From positions 62,001-126,000 of the forward strand of contig NZ_JAIQZM010000017.1 of NCBI RefSeq assembly GCF_023333595.1: 64,000 bases of DNA, in the 5' to 3' direction. This document shows positions 37,013-46,864 of this stretch, in pieces; the stretch's first letter is position 1, and each line of letters starts with the position of its first letter. Under the pieces are notes generated by a model, which saw nothing but the letters and a program-made list of their open reading frames with translations, did not search any database and was not told the DNA's origin. A program made the translations under genes and the position numbers. This DNA is from Argonema galeatum A003/A1 (GTDB lineage Bacteria > Cyanobacteriota > Cyanobacteriia > Cyanobacteriales > Aerosakkonemataceae).

Positions 37013-38482
37013 ATGAAAGCCATTATGGTTGTGGGCACTACATCCCACGCTGGAAAATCGCTCTTAACAGCCGCCATCTGTCGCATTTTAGTACGGCGTG
37101 GCTGGCGAGTAACGCCTTTTAAAGGGCAAAACATGGCTCTAAATGCTTATGTTACTGCCACAGGCGGGGAAATCGGTCACGCTCAGGCAGTGCAAGCTTG
37201 GGCTGCTGGTATCATTCCCACCGTGGAAATGAACCCCATTTTACTCAAACCTCAAAACGATATGACTTCCCAGATAATTATTAAAGGTAAAGCAGTAGGC
37301 AGAGCAAGCGCTTTGGAGTACTACGAACAATATTTTGAAGTAGGCTGGCAAGCTATTACAGAATCGCTAGAAGTTTTAGGTACAGAATTCGATTTAATTG
37401 TTTGTGAGGGGGCTGGCAGTCCGGCGGAGATTAACCTCAAGCACCGCGACTTGACTAATATGCGAGTAGCTCGCCATCTTAATGCTCCCACTTTACTGGT
37501 TGTAGATATCGATCGCGGTGGTGCTTTCGCTCACGTTGTAGGTACTTTACAATTATTAGAACCGGCGGAACGGAAATTGGTCAAGGGCGTCATCATCAAT
37601 AAGTTTCGCGGACAGCGAAGTTTGCTGCAACCCGGTATCACCTGGTTAGAAGAACGCACAGGCATCCCCGTCGTCGGCGTCATTCCCTGGATAGACAATG
37701 ACTTCCCCGCCGAGGACTCCCTCGATTTATTTGAACGTCGTTCTAGCGGTGCCAACAAAGACCTGACGATCGCAGTCATCCGCCTGCCCAGGATTTCTAA
37801 TTTTACCGATTTTGACCCCCTGGAAGCAGAATCTACCGTTAATCTGAGGTACATCCACCCCAAACAAGATCTAGGACATCCAGATGCAGTGATAATTCCC
37901 GGTTCCAAAACTACGATCGCTGACTTGATGATTCTCAAACAAACAGGTATGGCAGAAGCCATTCAAGACTATGTGGCGGCAGGCGGCACCGTCATGGGAA
38001 TTTGCGGCGGTTACCAAATGCTGGGTAAAATGGTGGCAGATCCAGAAGGGATCGAGGGTTCGGAAGGTCGCTGCGACGGACTGGGACTTTTACCTGTAAA
38101 AACTGTAATTACGCCACAAAAAACCGTTCGTCAGCGGCAGGTCACATCTAACTATCCTCAAGTCGGTTTACCAGTACTAGGCTATGAAATTCATCAAGGG
38201 CGCACCCGCACGGTGGAGGGGGCGCAAACTCAACCTTTATTCGACGATCCCTATTTGGGCATGGTTGACTCCGCTCAATCCGTTTGGGGCACCTATCTGC
38301 ACGGGCTTTTTGATAATGGCCCCTGGCGACGCGCTTGGTTGAATTTGCTGCGGCAACAACGGGGTCTTTCTGCTTTGCCCAACGGTATTCCCAATTACCG
38401 AGAACAGCGAGAAGCTTCTTTAGACGCTCTGGCAACTGCGGTTGAGGCTCACCTCGATTTAACGCCAGTTTTGCCTAATTAG
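37013..38482 (+). CDS. cobQ: Cobyric acid synthase
   Basis: 489 residues. The N-terminal ATP-binding domain begins MKAIMVVGTTSHAGKSLLTA, with FKGQNMALNAY, and the C-terminal class I glutamine amidotransferase has the nucleophile Cys in GTVMGICGGYQMLGK and His in GTYLHGLFDN. It amidates side chains b, d, e and g of adenosyl-cobyrinate a,c-diamide. No cobalamin riboswitch was recognised upstream. Note that the cbiD copy in this window is truncated. Confidence 0.95.
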   Translation: MKAIMVVGTTSHAGKSLLTAAICRILVRRGWRVTPFKGQNMALNAYVTATGGEIGHAQAVQAWAAGIIPTVEMNPILLKPQNDMTSQIIIKGKAVGRASALEYYEQYFEVGWQAITESLEVLGTEFDLIVCEGAGSPAEINLKHRDLTNMRVARHLNAPTLLVVDIDRGGAFAHVVGTLQLLEPAERKLVKGVIINKFRGQRSLLQPGITWLEERTGIPVVGVIPWIDNDFPAEDSLDLFERRSSGANKDLTIAVIRLPRISNFTDFDPLEAESTVNLRYIHPKQDLGHPDAVIIPGSKTTIADLMILKQTGMAEAIQDYVAAGGTVMGICGGYQMLGKMVADPEGIEGSEGRCDGLGLLPVKTVITPQKTVRQRQVTSNYPQVGLPVLGYEIHQGRTRTVEGAQTQPLFDDPYLGMVDSAQSVWGTYLHGLFDNGPWRRAWLNLLRQQRGLSALPNGIPNYREQREASLDALATAVEAHLDLTPVLPN

Positions 38483-38550
38483 GGGCTAGGAGCTAGGGGC
38501 TAGGGGCTAGGGGAAGAGGGGAAGAGGGGAAGAGGTAAAGAAATTTACTA

Positions 38551-38640
38551 ATGACAAATGACAAATCCACTGACAACTGACAACTGACAACTGACAACTG
38601 ACCACTGACCACTGACCAATGACCAATGACCAATGACCAA
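38551..38640 (+). repeat. Heptameric tandem repeats running into the ferredoxin start
   Basis: Seven-base units TGACAAC/TGACCAC/TGACCAA repeat about 12 times. The ATG of the ferredoxin (38633) is in the last unit, so repeat variation would alter its leader. Confidence 0.85.
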
Positions 38641-38869
38641 AATTCGATTTTTACCGGATGATATAACTGTTGAGGCTCAGGTGGGAGAACCGCTGCTGGA
38701 AGTGGCCGATCGCGCGGGTGTATTCATTCCCACTGGCTGCCTCATGGGTTCTTGTCACGCCTGCGACGTGGAACTTGAGGATGGTCACTGCATCTGTGCT
38801 TGTATCGCCGCAGTACCGGCTGGGCGCGAATACCTAACTATTAATCTTTTCGTCGATCCCACTTGGTAG
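38633..38869 (+). CDS. Short 2Fe-2S ferredoxin-like protein
   Basis: 78 residues. Cys36, Cys41 and Cys44 (TGCLMGSCHACDVE) form the first part of a plant-type 2Fe-2S site. The fourth ligand would come from CICAC (Cys53, 55, 57), 8-12 residues on rather than the usual about 29, so the loop is much shorter than in photosynthetic ferredoxin. Ends LTINLFVDPTW. Similar short proteins are common in cyanobacteria; partner unknown. The start ATG is within the heptamer repeats. Confidence 0.8.
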   Translation: MTKIRFLPDDITVEAQVGEPLLEVADRAGVFIPTGCLMGSCHACDVELEDGHCICACIAAVPAGREYLTINLFVDPTW

Positions 38870-38933
38870 CTGGTAGTGGGATTCTTTTCTTTCACCTACT
38901 ACCAGCTTAGAGCATTTATGTAAAAGGAATCAA

Positions 38934-40316
38934 ATGATCACAGAAGAGCCTCTTGTAAAAGAAGCATGGCAAGCACTTGAAAATTCGATTATCTACTATC
39001 AAGAACGTCCGGTTGGCACAATAGCTGCCCGCGATCCCGATGTCCAAGCACTCAATTACGACCAGTGCTTTATCCGCGATTTTGTCTCTAGTGCTATTGT
39101 TTTTCTGCTCAAAGGTAGGTCGGAAATTGTCCGTAATTTTCTTGAAGAAACCTTAAAGCTACAGCCAAAAGAAAGGCAGTTGAATTCTTCTAAACCTGGC
39201 CGAGGCTTGATGCCAGCAAGTTTCAAGGTAGAATCTATCAATGGGAAGGAACGTCTGAAAGCAGATTTTGGCGAACACGCGATCGCTAGAGTTGCACCCG
39301 TTGATTCCTGTCTCTGGTGGATGATACTATTGCGAGCTTATGTAAACTGTACAAAAGATACCAAGCTTGTCTATCGAGAAGATTTCCAAGAAGGTATCAG
39401 GCTAATTATGGAACTGTGCTTAGTAGCGCGGTTTGATATGTACCCCACCCTTTTGGTTCCAGATGGCGCGAGTATGATCGATCGCCGCATGGGGCTTTAC
39501 GGGCATCCTTTGGACATTCAATCCTTATTTTATGCTGCTTTGCGGGCTGGTGGCGAACTTCTTTTCCCCAATCAAGATAATCAATATCTAATCAAAGCAA
39601 TTCGTAGCCGCCTTCCTGCCTTGATCGAACATATTCGAGAAAATTATTGGCTAGATACTCACCGTTTGAATGTGATTTATCGCTACAAAGTAGAGGAGTA
39701 TGGAGAAGAAGCTCTCAATAAATTCAATATATATTCAGATTCTATTCCCTTTCATAAACTGACAGAGTGGTTGCCAGAAGACGGAGGCTATTTAGCAGGT
39801 AATCTTGGCCCGTCTCAGATAGATTGCCGCTTTTTTTCACAGGGAAATTTAATGGCGATCGTTTCCTCTTTAACAAATAAACAGCAGTCGCTAGGAATCT
39901 TAAACTTGATTGAAACGCGATGGGAAGATCTGGTTGGAGATATGCCGATGAAACTTTGTTTTCCCGCTTTAGAAGACCTAGAATGGAAAATTCTGACTGG
40001 CTGCGATCCTAAAAATAGACCTTGGTCTTATCATAATGGTGGAAGTTGGCCTGTATTGATCTGGATGTTAGCCGCAGCCGCGCAGAAAATGGGTAGAATA
40101 GATCTGGCTCATCGTGCGATTAACATTGCTGAAAAACGTTTGAACACCGATCAATGGCCTGAATACTATGATGGTAAAAATGGCCGACTGATTGGCAAAG
40201 AAGCGAGGAGATATCAAACTTGGACGATCGCCGGTTACTTATTAGCGAAAGAGTTAATAAACAACCCAAATCATTTAAAATTAGTTTGTTTTGGGGAATA
40301 CCCTGAAGCAATGTAG
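38934..40316 (+). CDS. invA: Neutral/alkaline invertase (GH100)
   Basis: 460 residues. GH100 features are [20 protein letters not shown] with the catalytic Asp, [11 protein letters not shown], then [18 protein letters not shown] and [11 protein letters not shown]. The fold is an (alpha/alpha)6 barrel and no signal peptide is seen, so it works in the cytoplasm, hydrolysing sucrose to glucose and fructose. Complete. No other sucrose gene lies nearby. Confidence 0.93.
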   Translation: MITEEPLVKEAWQALENSIIYYQERPVGTIAARDPDVQALNYDQCFIRDFVSSAIVFLLKGRSEIVRNFLEETLKLQPKERQLNSSKPGRGLMPASFKVESINGKERLKADFGEHAIARVAPVDSCLWWMILLRAYVNCTKDTKLVYREDFQEGIRLIMELCLVARFDMYPTLLVPDGASMIDRRMGLYGHPLDIQSLFYAALRAGGELLFPNQDNQYLIKAIRSRLPALIEHIRENYWLDTHRLNVIYRYKVEEYGEEALNKFNIYSDSIPFHKLTEWLPEDGGYLAGNLGPSQIDCRFFSQGNLMAIVSSLTNKQQSLGILNLIETRWEDLVGDMPMKLCFPALEDLEWKILTGCDPKNRPWSYHNGGSWPVLIWMLAAAAQKMGRIDLAHRAINIAEKRLNTDQWPEYYDGKNGRLIGKEARRYQTWTIAGYLLAKELINNPNHLKLVCFGEYPEAM

Positions 40317-40423
40317 AAATTTTATCAATAAAGTCTTTTCCAAGTAGTTATGGGAGATTACCTCAAGCGAAATTAATGGATTACACACCAGGTACAGTAA
40401 ACCAGAAAACTATAAGCTTTTAC

Positions 40424-40581
40424 ATCATGTCCGGTAGCATCGCTTGCCTAAAAAATTTGCGTTCTTATATCTGCGTTCATCTGCGTTCATCCTTCTTTAT
40501 CTGCGTTAAAAATTTAACCACTGATAACAACAGACAATTTGACGCTCTCACTCTTACACTAACGATGCAACCGGATATGAT
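40424..40581. mobile_element. MITE-like element, copy 3 of TATCTGCG repeat, with terminal inverted repeats
   Basis: The TIRs are ATCATGTCCGGTAGCATCG (40424-40442) and CGATGCAACCGGATATGAT (40563-40581), matching at 17 of 19 positions. The interior is the dispersed repeat, containing TATCTGCGTTCATCTGCG. It has no ORF, so would move only in trans. Copies 1 and 2 lack the TIRs. Confidence 0.8.
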
Positions 40582-40624
40582 ATTACATAACTTCACCCGA
40601 TAAAGAGTTGATGAATCAATAATT

Positions 40625-41071
40625 CTAAGATTGAGCGTAAGCTTTGAGAGCGTATTCTTTAAATCGTTCTAAATCTGCTTGAATAGTCGATTCAACAATA
40701 CGTCCCAAAAATAGATTATCCATCAATTTGCCAAGCCAACCAGGAATACCATAAGCTACTGTCAGTTTAACAATGCTGCTACCGTGGCGATCGTAAAAGC
40801 GAATCGCGCCCCGATTTGGCAAACCATCGACGGATTCCCACTGAATAATTTGGTTGGGTATCATTTTGAGGATGCGGGAAAGCCAGGTGAATTCCAAACC
40901 GCCACTAGCTAGTTTCCAACGGGATAGCTCAGGATTGTCTTCCAAAATTTTAACGGATTCAATCCACTTCATCCAGCGGGGCATTTGTTCGAGATCGGAC
41001 CAAAGGTTCCAAGCCAGTTCGATAGGAACCGCCACTTCTACTTGTACGCTATGTTCTAGCCACTCTGACAT
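40625..41071 (-). CDS. SRPBCC/START-like protein, probable CrtQ partner
   Basis: 148 residues of the SRPBCC (polyketide cyclase/dehydrase) fold: HSVQVEVAVPIELAWNLWSD, LEQMPRWMKWIESV, then hydrophobic pocket strands and a C-terminal helix ESTIQADLERFKEYAL. This fold binds hydrophobic ligands. It lies 207 bp downstream of crtQ on the same strand, an arrangement common in cyanobacteria, though here a MITE-like element separates the two. Ligand unknown. Confidence 0.82.
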   Translation of the reverse strand: MSEWLEHSVQVEVAVPIELAWNLWSDLEQMPRWMKWIESVKILEDNPELSRWKLASGGLEFTWLSRILKMIPNQIIQWESVDGLPNRGAIRFYDRHGSSIVKLTVAYGIPGWLGKLMDNLFLGRIVESTIQADLERFKEYALKAYAQS

Positions 41072-41147
41072 TTTGGGAAATTTTGGATGAGAGGATTTTG
41101 GATTTCAAATTTGCAATCTGAAATTACCGATGACTTATCTAAACTAT

Positions 41148-41274
41148 AGGACTTATGTAGGCCCCCCCAACCCCCCAAATCTGGGAGGAGAAGAATCCTG
41201 TTCTCCCAAATGTGGGGGGAGAAAAGTCCTGTTCCCCCCACATTTGGGGGGCTAGGGGGGCGTACATAAGTCCT
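41148..41274. mobile_element. MITE-like element with AGGACTTATGTAG terminal inverted repeats
   Basis: TIRs AGGACTTATGTAG (41148-41160) and GTACATAAGTCCT (41262-41274), extended by G/C-rich arms. Inner CCCAAATGTGGGGG inverted repeats. It ends 3 bp short of the crtQ stop. Related to 13098-13199. Confidence 0.8.
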
Positions 41275-41277
41275 GAC

Positions 41278-42711
41278 CTATTTTTTCCGAGCTAAAATTG
41301 CCTTGGCTGCTTGACGCCCGGAAAGGGTAGCTCCTTCCATACTATCGATATAGTCTTGTTGAGTGTAACTACCTGCGAGGAAGAAATTGGCAATGGGGGT
41401 TTTTTGATTTGGGCGATAGGGGTCCATACCAGGGGCTTCGCGGTAGAGAGATTGGGCGAGTTTGACTACACTGTACCAGGTCATGTTCAGATTTCGCGAA
41501 GAGGGGAAGAGATCGCGAACTTGTTTGAGGACGTGCTGCGCGATCGCATCATTACTCTCTTTTATAAACGGATCTCCCGGAGTCAGCACCAGCTGCAACA
41601 GGGAACCTTGTCCAGATCGATAATAATCGGATGGGCTAGTCAAAGCCATGTCAGCAAAGCAGGAAAAGTCAGCATCAGCCGTATAAAGCAGATTATCAAT
41701 TCCCACAGCATGAGCCAACTGTTTCTGCGCCTGGGAATCGTCGAGTTCCGTTACCCAGCCATCAAACCGCAGCTGCACCGTCGCGACAGGCACGGTATCT
41801 AACTTATAGATATTATCGAACTCCGTCCACTTGCGCCACTCCGACGGCAAAACGCGCTGAATTCCCGGCACATCGCAGGCGCAGACATAGGCATCGGCGG
41901 TGATAGTTTCTTCGGTTTCGCCTTTGGCAATTACCAAGCCGGTAACGCGAGTTTCTTCTTCCCCGGTGAAGAGAATTTCTCGCACGCGGCGGCGGGTATG
42001 TATTTTCGCCCCTCGCGCTTCCAGATATTGAATGATGGGTTTGTGTAAATATTCGTAAGGAGAACCTTCCAGCATCCGCAGTACCGATGCTTCGGTTTTG
42101 GCGGCAAAAAACTGGAAAATGGTGAGCATACAGCGGGCGGAAATATTCTCGCAGTCAATAAAACCGAGTGCGTAGGCGATCGGATTCCACATCCGCTTTA
42201 AGCTGCCATCCGAACCGCCGTGGCGTCTGAACCAGTCGGCAAAGCTAATTTTATCGAGATTGCGGATATTTTTCATCGCGCCCTCAAAGTCAACCAAGCC
42301 GCGAACTAGGGGACTGGTGCCGAGTGCGATCGCATTCTGAATTTTATCTTGCACCGAGAGTTGCGACGTGGTGAAAAATGCCTTCAAACCGTTGAAAGGC
42401 GCACCAGTAATGAAGCGAAAATCCAATTCACCTTTTATGCCGCCCCGGTTGATGAAGGTGTGGGTATGTTGTTTGAGGCGCAGATTTTCGATCGCCCCCA
42501 CTTTCTTCATCAAATCGAACAACTGATAGTAGCAACCAAAAAAGACGTGCAATCCCATCTCAACATGATTGCCATCGGCATCTACCCAGCTACCGACTTT
42601 ACCCCCCACAAAGGGACGAGACTCAAATATTTCTACTTCGCAACCAGCATCGACCAGATCTACAGCCGTAGCCATTCCAGCCAATCCCGCCCCGACGATC
42701 GCAACTCGCAT
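41278..42711 (-). CDS. crtQ: Zeta-carotene desaturase (CrtP/PDS-type fold)
   Basis: 477 residues. FAD dinucleotide motif [20 protein letters not shown] at the N-terminus, GHHVEMG-type loop [20 protein letters not shown], and the C-terminal flavin motif [20 protein letters not shown]. This is the plant-type zeta-carotene desaturase, which converts zeta-carotene to lycopene via neurosporene on the membrane surface. Start ATG 42711. Confidence 0.95.
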   Translation of the reverse strand: MRVAIVGAGLAGMATAVDLVDAGCEVEIFESRPFVGGKVGSWVDADGNHVEMGLHVFFGCYYQLFDLMKKVGAIENLRLKQHTHTFINRGGIKGELDFRFITGAPFNGLKAFFTTSQLSVQDKIQNAIALGTSPLVRGLVDFEGAMKNIRNLDKISFADWFRRHGGSDGSLKRMWNPIAYALGFIDCENISARCMLTIFQFFAAKTEASVLRMLEGSPYEYLHKPIIQYLEARGAKIHTRRRVREILFTGEEETRVTGLVIAKGETEETITADAYVCACDVPGIQRVLPSEWRKWTEFDNIYKLDTVPVATVQLRFDGWVTELDDSQAQKQLAHAVGIDNLLYTADADFSCFADMALTSPSDYYRSGQGSLLQLVLTPGDPFIKESNDAIAQHVLKQVRDLFPSSRNLNMTWYSVVKLAQSLYREAPGMDPYRPNQKTPIANFFLAGSYTQQDYIDSMEGATLSGRQAAKAILARKK

Positions 42712-42871
42712 TCAGCCTTTCCTGCTCAGGTTTCTCTAAAGATTTTACTCCTTTCGCGCTAGAGATGATTAAGCTGTCGCGCATCTAAATTGTAGTTAGG
42801 GACGGGCGAGACGCCCATCCCACAAGAATTTCATTAAATTGACTGTAAAATTTAGGTGCCAAGCAGCTTAT

Positions 42872-42940
42872 GTAGGGGCGAAGCATTCGGCCACGATCGA
42901 TCGTTTTAGAGATCGGCTTTGTCCCGGAATGCTTCGCCCA
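42872..42940. repeat. GTAGGGGCGAAGCATTCGG inverted repeat
   Basis: Arms 42872-42890 and 42924-42940 (CCGGAATGCTTCGCCCA) around about 33 nt. It lies just beyond the stop of the gene at 42958. Family also at 26588 and 56687. Confidence 0.75.
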
Positions 42941-42957
42941 TCACCAACACTAGCCAC

Positions 42958-44055
42958 TTATATCGCTAACATTTGTTGTTCTTCTGTAATAGCTGCGAAC
43001 ACATCAGGAGAAAACATTTCCCACAGCACCTGAAAATAGGGCATAAACTTTGCCGACTGTTCGGGAGTTAAGCGACTGCGGATTTCCTGACCCAACAAAT
43101 GCAGCATTTGCCGCAGCAATTCCCACTTCACACCTAAGACAGGATACAGCATCACGCACAGGGGGAACAACTCCTGTTGGATGGCGGAGATGTCTCCTTC
43201 TAAAGCACACACCCACAAATAAACTTGGAACATCTCTACATCCCTGATACTAGAAATTCGCACTACGGGATCGCTCAACGCACCGCTGTAGCTGCGATAG
43301 CCAGGGTACAATTGGAGCGTCCGCTGGGCAATCTTCTTGGCAATCTTCGTGCTATCCGGTAACAACTTCTGTACGGCTGACAAGACTGGCGAGTCGTAGT
43401 CGTGTGTTGCAGCCGCCGCATACGATCGCTGCAAGGGCATATAAAAGTGGTCATCAATCACTTTGAAATAAGCACCCACTAGCACTTGCTCGACGGGAGA
43501 GAGCGTCTCCAGCAACATCTGGCTGGTGTAGTGTAGCTGCATACTTACAAAACCTTTGACGCGGGCATCTTTCGCCGTGTACTTCCTCTGAAGTCCCCCG
43601 ATTTCATCGCCAATCAGCGCCGCCAGCTGGCTGGGGGCAATTTGCTCGGTGAAGACTTCGAGTGCTTTTCTATTGAGTTCGTCCGATGAATCCTCCAGTC
43701 CCATCTCTACAGAAATACGCCTCGTCGTTGCCTGCTGGGTGTAGATTGCAAGTGCTTTGTCGTAGATGCCAAAGGAATCTGCCGCAATTTCCCAAGGATT
43801 GATTAATCTGGGGTTTATTCTATGCCTCTCAATTTCTTTTGCCAGCAGCGCTTCTGTTTTGTTCCAGGCTTTGGCGCTGACAGATCTAAGAGAGTGCATT
43901 AGCTTTTCGACCGTTTGCTCCCTGCCAGCTTTGGATACACAATCCGCTAAATTGTGTGAGTCTTTCGCTACTTCATTTTGGGAATTAACTTGAAGGTTTT
44001 CAACATACTTTCTAGCCCATTGATGCGCTAATGATTGAACAGTTCCTTTAGCCAT
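42958..44055 (-). CDS. Conserved hypothetical protein, 365 residues
   Basis: A predominantly helical soluble protein without signal peptide: MAKGTVQSLAHQWARKYVEN at the start, then VEKLMHSLRSVSAKAWNKTE, an IGDEIGGLQRKYTAKDARVK region and HYTSQMLLETLSPVEQVLVG. The C-terminal half has several Cys/Trp-rich helices (VYLWVCALEGDISAIQQELF). I recognise no family. Codon use is like the neighbours. It stands alone, upstream of a gene-poor kilobase. Confidence 0.75.
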   Translation of the reverse strand: MAKGTVQSLAHQWARKYVENLQVNSQNEVAKDSHNLADCVSKAGREQTVEKLMHSLRSVSAKAWNKTEALLAKEIERHRINPRLINPWEIAADSFGIYDKALAIYTQQATTRRISVEMGLEDSSDELNRKALEVFTEQIAPSQLAALIGDEIGGLQRKYTAKDARVKGFVSMQLHYTSQMLLETLSPVEQVLVGAYFKVIDDHFYMPLQRSYAAAATHDYDSPVLSAVQKLLPDSTKIAKKIAQRTLQLYPGYRSYSGALSDPVVRISSIRDVEMFQVYLWVCALEGDISAIQQELFPLCVMLYPVLGVKWELLRQMLHLLGQEIRSRLTPEQSAKFMPYFQVLWEMFSPDVFAAITEEQQMLAI

Positions 44056-45144
44056 TTTATTTCTCCCTTGGTAGATGCTTAGTTACTGGAAATTATTGTC
44101 GATTTTAGACTGAAAATTGCAGATTCACCAATAAATTTTCCATCTCATATTCTCAATTCTAAAATGCCCTTTTGGCGATATTGACTGGTTAATTAGCAGC
44201 GTTTTATGGTTATACATAAGTTTTTAACACAATAAAACTTATTAATCAAGTGTAGTAAGTTACATTACCAACTTCTTCTTTATTTCTTTATAAAAAGGGG
44301 TTAGGATGAGGTTGTGGTTGACAGCAATGGGTAAAAAAAAAGCAATATTTAAGTAGAATTGCTGATGTAATTAATTTAAAATTATAGCAACCGCCAAGGC
44401 GCTTAAGGCATTCTGAATTCCTGAAAGCCTTGATTATAAACACTTCTTTCCCTAGTCCCTAGCCCCTAGCCCCTAGTCCCTAGCTATATATAGTCACATC
44501 GGTTATGACAGTATTAACCGCTCAAAGCAAGACTGGGACTGTGTTTGCACGGCTGACGTTGCACTTTGCTATAAGACCAATCATCAAAACTAAACCATCT
44601 TGACTTATTACAGCGGCTTGCAGCCGCTGATGGTACACTAAAATGATTTTCTTCATAGCGCGACATTTGGGGCTCTTTTGGCAGATAATTTGTGGCTAAC
44701 CGACAAGAATCAGGGCAAAACCCGCCCCTACAATTTACCTGTACCTCACCGACTCGCAAACCGCTGTAAGAATCTTCTCCGTAAATACCCGGAACAAATT
44801 ACTGGCTCCTTGCTCATCGCTATTAAGGATAAAAGATGGAAGCGCGAGCAATTCGTGTCGCGGCAGTAGGCAATTACTAAGTTGGTTTTCTACGTAACTC
44901 ACGATCGCTAGTTAAATATCTTCCTATTGATATCTAACCTTAAAAAAGTGAAAAACTTGTGAATATGTCAAAGGAGTAAGGGGGGAAGAGAAGAAAAGAG
45001 AGGATTTTTTCTGCCCCCTCTTCCCTAGCCCCTAGCCTCTATTGACTTTTGTACGGGCGGGTTTAGCCCACACATCTCATTACCAACAGAATATTTTACA
45101 AAACCCGCCCCTACTGACTTTTGACTTTTCTGGCCCCTTCTTGG
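44056..45144. other. Gene-poor region, repeats only
   Basis: About 1.1 kb without a credible gene; short ORFs here (44514-44759, 44678-44869) cover repeats. It holds CCCTAG(T/C) heptamers at 44451-44485 and 45018-45038, a hairpin CAGCGGCT/AGCCGCTG at 44611-44629, and a half-copy of the AAAACCCGCCCCTA unit near 44716. An inverted pair lies at 45052-45064 / 45101-45114. Confidence 0.7.
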
Positions 45145-46776
45145 CTATTCCCAGTCAATTTGAAGCATCCGTTGCAGGGTGCCTAAACCCAAATCTTGAT
45201 GGGAGAGCGATCGGGCCTCAAACAAAGCCATCATATCTTGTAACTGGGGATTTCCCCGCGAAGCTCCCATTAACCCCCTGGTAATCAGCACGCCACAGTA
45301 GCCCTTAGTTTTCTTACACCTGCGGTCCCACTTCTTACGAGCTTCCTGATGAACTGGGTCATCGTCCATAAATTCCCCGAACAGATACATTTCCCCGTTG
45401 TTGGTCTGTATGATTCCCAAATCGTAGCTATTGTCATCAAACGGGTCTTCACCCGGATTAAAGAAAATCCCTTTGACTCCCCCGCCCGCCTGAATTTTCT
45501 CAATCATGGTCTTAGCCTTGGGACGTGAGGTTTGGATCAAAATAACTGGCAACCCATCTCCCCCTGTTACTACTTTGTCGGCTAATTCATTGTGTCCCAG
45601 GGTTGTCCGCAGATGCTCCACCGTCTCCCAGGACACCATACCGATGCTGAGGAAAGAATTTTCCGGCACCAAATCATCTCTGAGAGTCGGCATAGCTTTC
45701 GTAGAAAGCAACTCCTCATCTTCCTCATCTTCTAATTCAATCATCTCGAACAGTTCTTTTGACACTTCAGGCAGGGTTGTCACCTTGACAGATGCCATTT
45801 GGGTGGTGTCGGAATCTTCAGGTATGGGAATGCGATAGCGACTGTTGAGGTTAGGGAACATCTCGCTTGCGAGTTGGCGGTGGTTAGCGCGAAGAAAGCG
45901 ATTCAAAGCTTCCAGAGCGATTAAAACGACGAGTGCTTCTTCTTCAAACAAAGAAGAGCGCAAACCTTCTAGTGGGTGGATGTTGCCAAAATTAGGCTCG
46001 ATTTCTGAGGCTGGCAGATCGGCTAAATTGATATCTTCATCTTCTTCTGCTTGACCGGGTAAATCAAAGGTGACAAACAGGCAATCTTGGGCTAGGAAAG
46101 CGTCTTCGAGCTTATCTAAAGATTCTTCTTCCTGTAAAACAGAGGCGCGAAACCGCTTGAGGGAATCGAGAGAGCGATAGAGCAGAATTCCGTACTCCAT
46201 CCCTGACATCCCCATCACAGAGGCATAGAGGGTGCCGATGTCCCAACGATTCAGTTCAATTGCGACAATTTGATGCTCTTCGAGAAAGTCCCAAGCCGCC
46301 GTGTCCCAAAAGTTGTATGCTGCCTGCATCAATCGCTCTGCGTACTGGGGCGGTAATTGAGGCGGTTGGGTGGTGGCATTTTCTTGGAATTCCCGAAACA
46401 GTTCGTCAATCAGGGGCAGTGTCGGTACGTAGTCAATGGTAATCCCCATTTCTTGGAGTACGCCGCGCAGAAAAAACTGGATCTCGCGATCGCACACTAC
46501 TATTTTCTGGGGTCGAGCTGGCTTGGCTGGCCCTTGAGGATATTCCATCGCTCGCAGTAAGGTGCGTACAATCGCTTCGGGGCCGGATTCCGGTCTCACC
46601 ATATCGATGCCGCGAACAACTCCTTGGGAACCATCTACCCATACGATACATTCGCCTTTTTCTTCACTATCCGATTCGTCACTTGGTGATAGCGGACGGC
46701 GATCGCCTTCCCACACGCTGGGAATTTGGTTTAATTGTGTTAAGCGGCGACGGGTAGAACGATTGAGAGTTGTCAT
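45145..46776 (-). CDS. Conserved cyanobacterial protein (DUF6930-like)
   Basis: 543 residues. The N-terminal half, about 40-190, contains SQGVVRGIDMVRPESGPEAI and KPARPQKIVVCDREIQFFLR, which I associate with the DUF6930 family. The C-terminal part has ETVEHLRTTLGHNELADKVV and RKKWDRRCKKTKGYCGVLIT with a basic-Cys cluster. Acidic linkers between (LEDEEDEELL). No signal peptide or membrane helix. Function unknown; standing alone. Confidence 0.75.
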   Translation of the reverse strand: MTTLNRSTRRRLTQLNQIPSVWEGDRRPLSPSDESDSEEKGECIVWVDGSQGVVRGIDMVRPESGPEAIVRTLLRAMEYPQGPAKPARPQKIVVCDREIQFFLRGVLQEMGITIDYVPTLPLIDELFREFQENATTQPPQLPPQYAERLMQAAYNFWDTAAWDFLEEHQIVAIELNRWDIGTLYASVMGMSGMEYGILLYRSLDSLKRFRASVLQEEESLDKLEDAFLAQDCLFVTFDLPGQAEEDEDINLADLPASEIEPNFGNIHPLEGLRSSLFEEEALVVLIALEALNRFLRANHRQLASEMFPNLNSRYRIPIPEDSDTTQMASVKVTTLPEVSKELFEMIELEDEEDEELLSTKAMPTLRDDLVPENSFLSIGMVSWETVEHLRTTLGHNELADKVVTGGDGLPVILIQTSRPKAKTMIEKIQAGGGVKGIFFNPGEDPFDDNSYDLGIIQTNNGEMYLFGEFMDDDPVHQEARKKWDRRCKKTKGYCGVLITRGLMGASRGNPQLQDMMALFEARSLSHQDLGLGTLQRMLQIDWE

Positions 46777-46864
46777 AGACTAAGCCGATACAAATAAAAT
46801 TAGGAGCTTGCGGTTTCGGTATTTATACTGATGGTGACATCCGTTCGATTTTTGCTAACATTCA

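Noticed and set aside
37013..38482. Cobalamin riboswitch upstream of cobQ
   Set aside because: The leader is only low-complexity TTTTGAC repeats; no B12-box-like sequence was seen.
38551..38640. CRISPR array
   Set aside because: The repeats are seven-base tandem units without spacers; the same holds for 36936-36988 and 49671-49706.
44514..44869. Two short overlapping ORFs in the gene-poor region
   Set aside because: Both cover palindromic and CCCGCCCCTA repeat sequence and have no sensible protein features.
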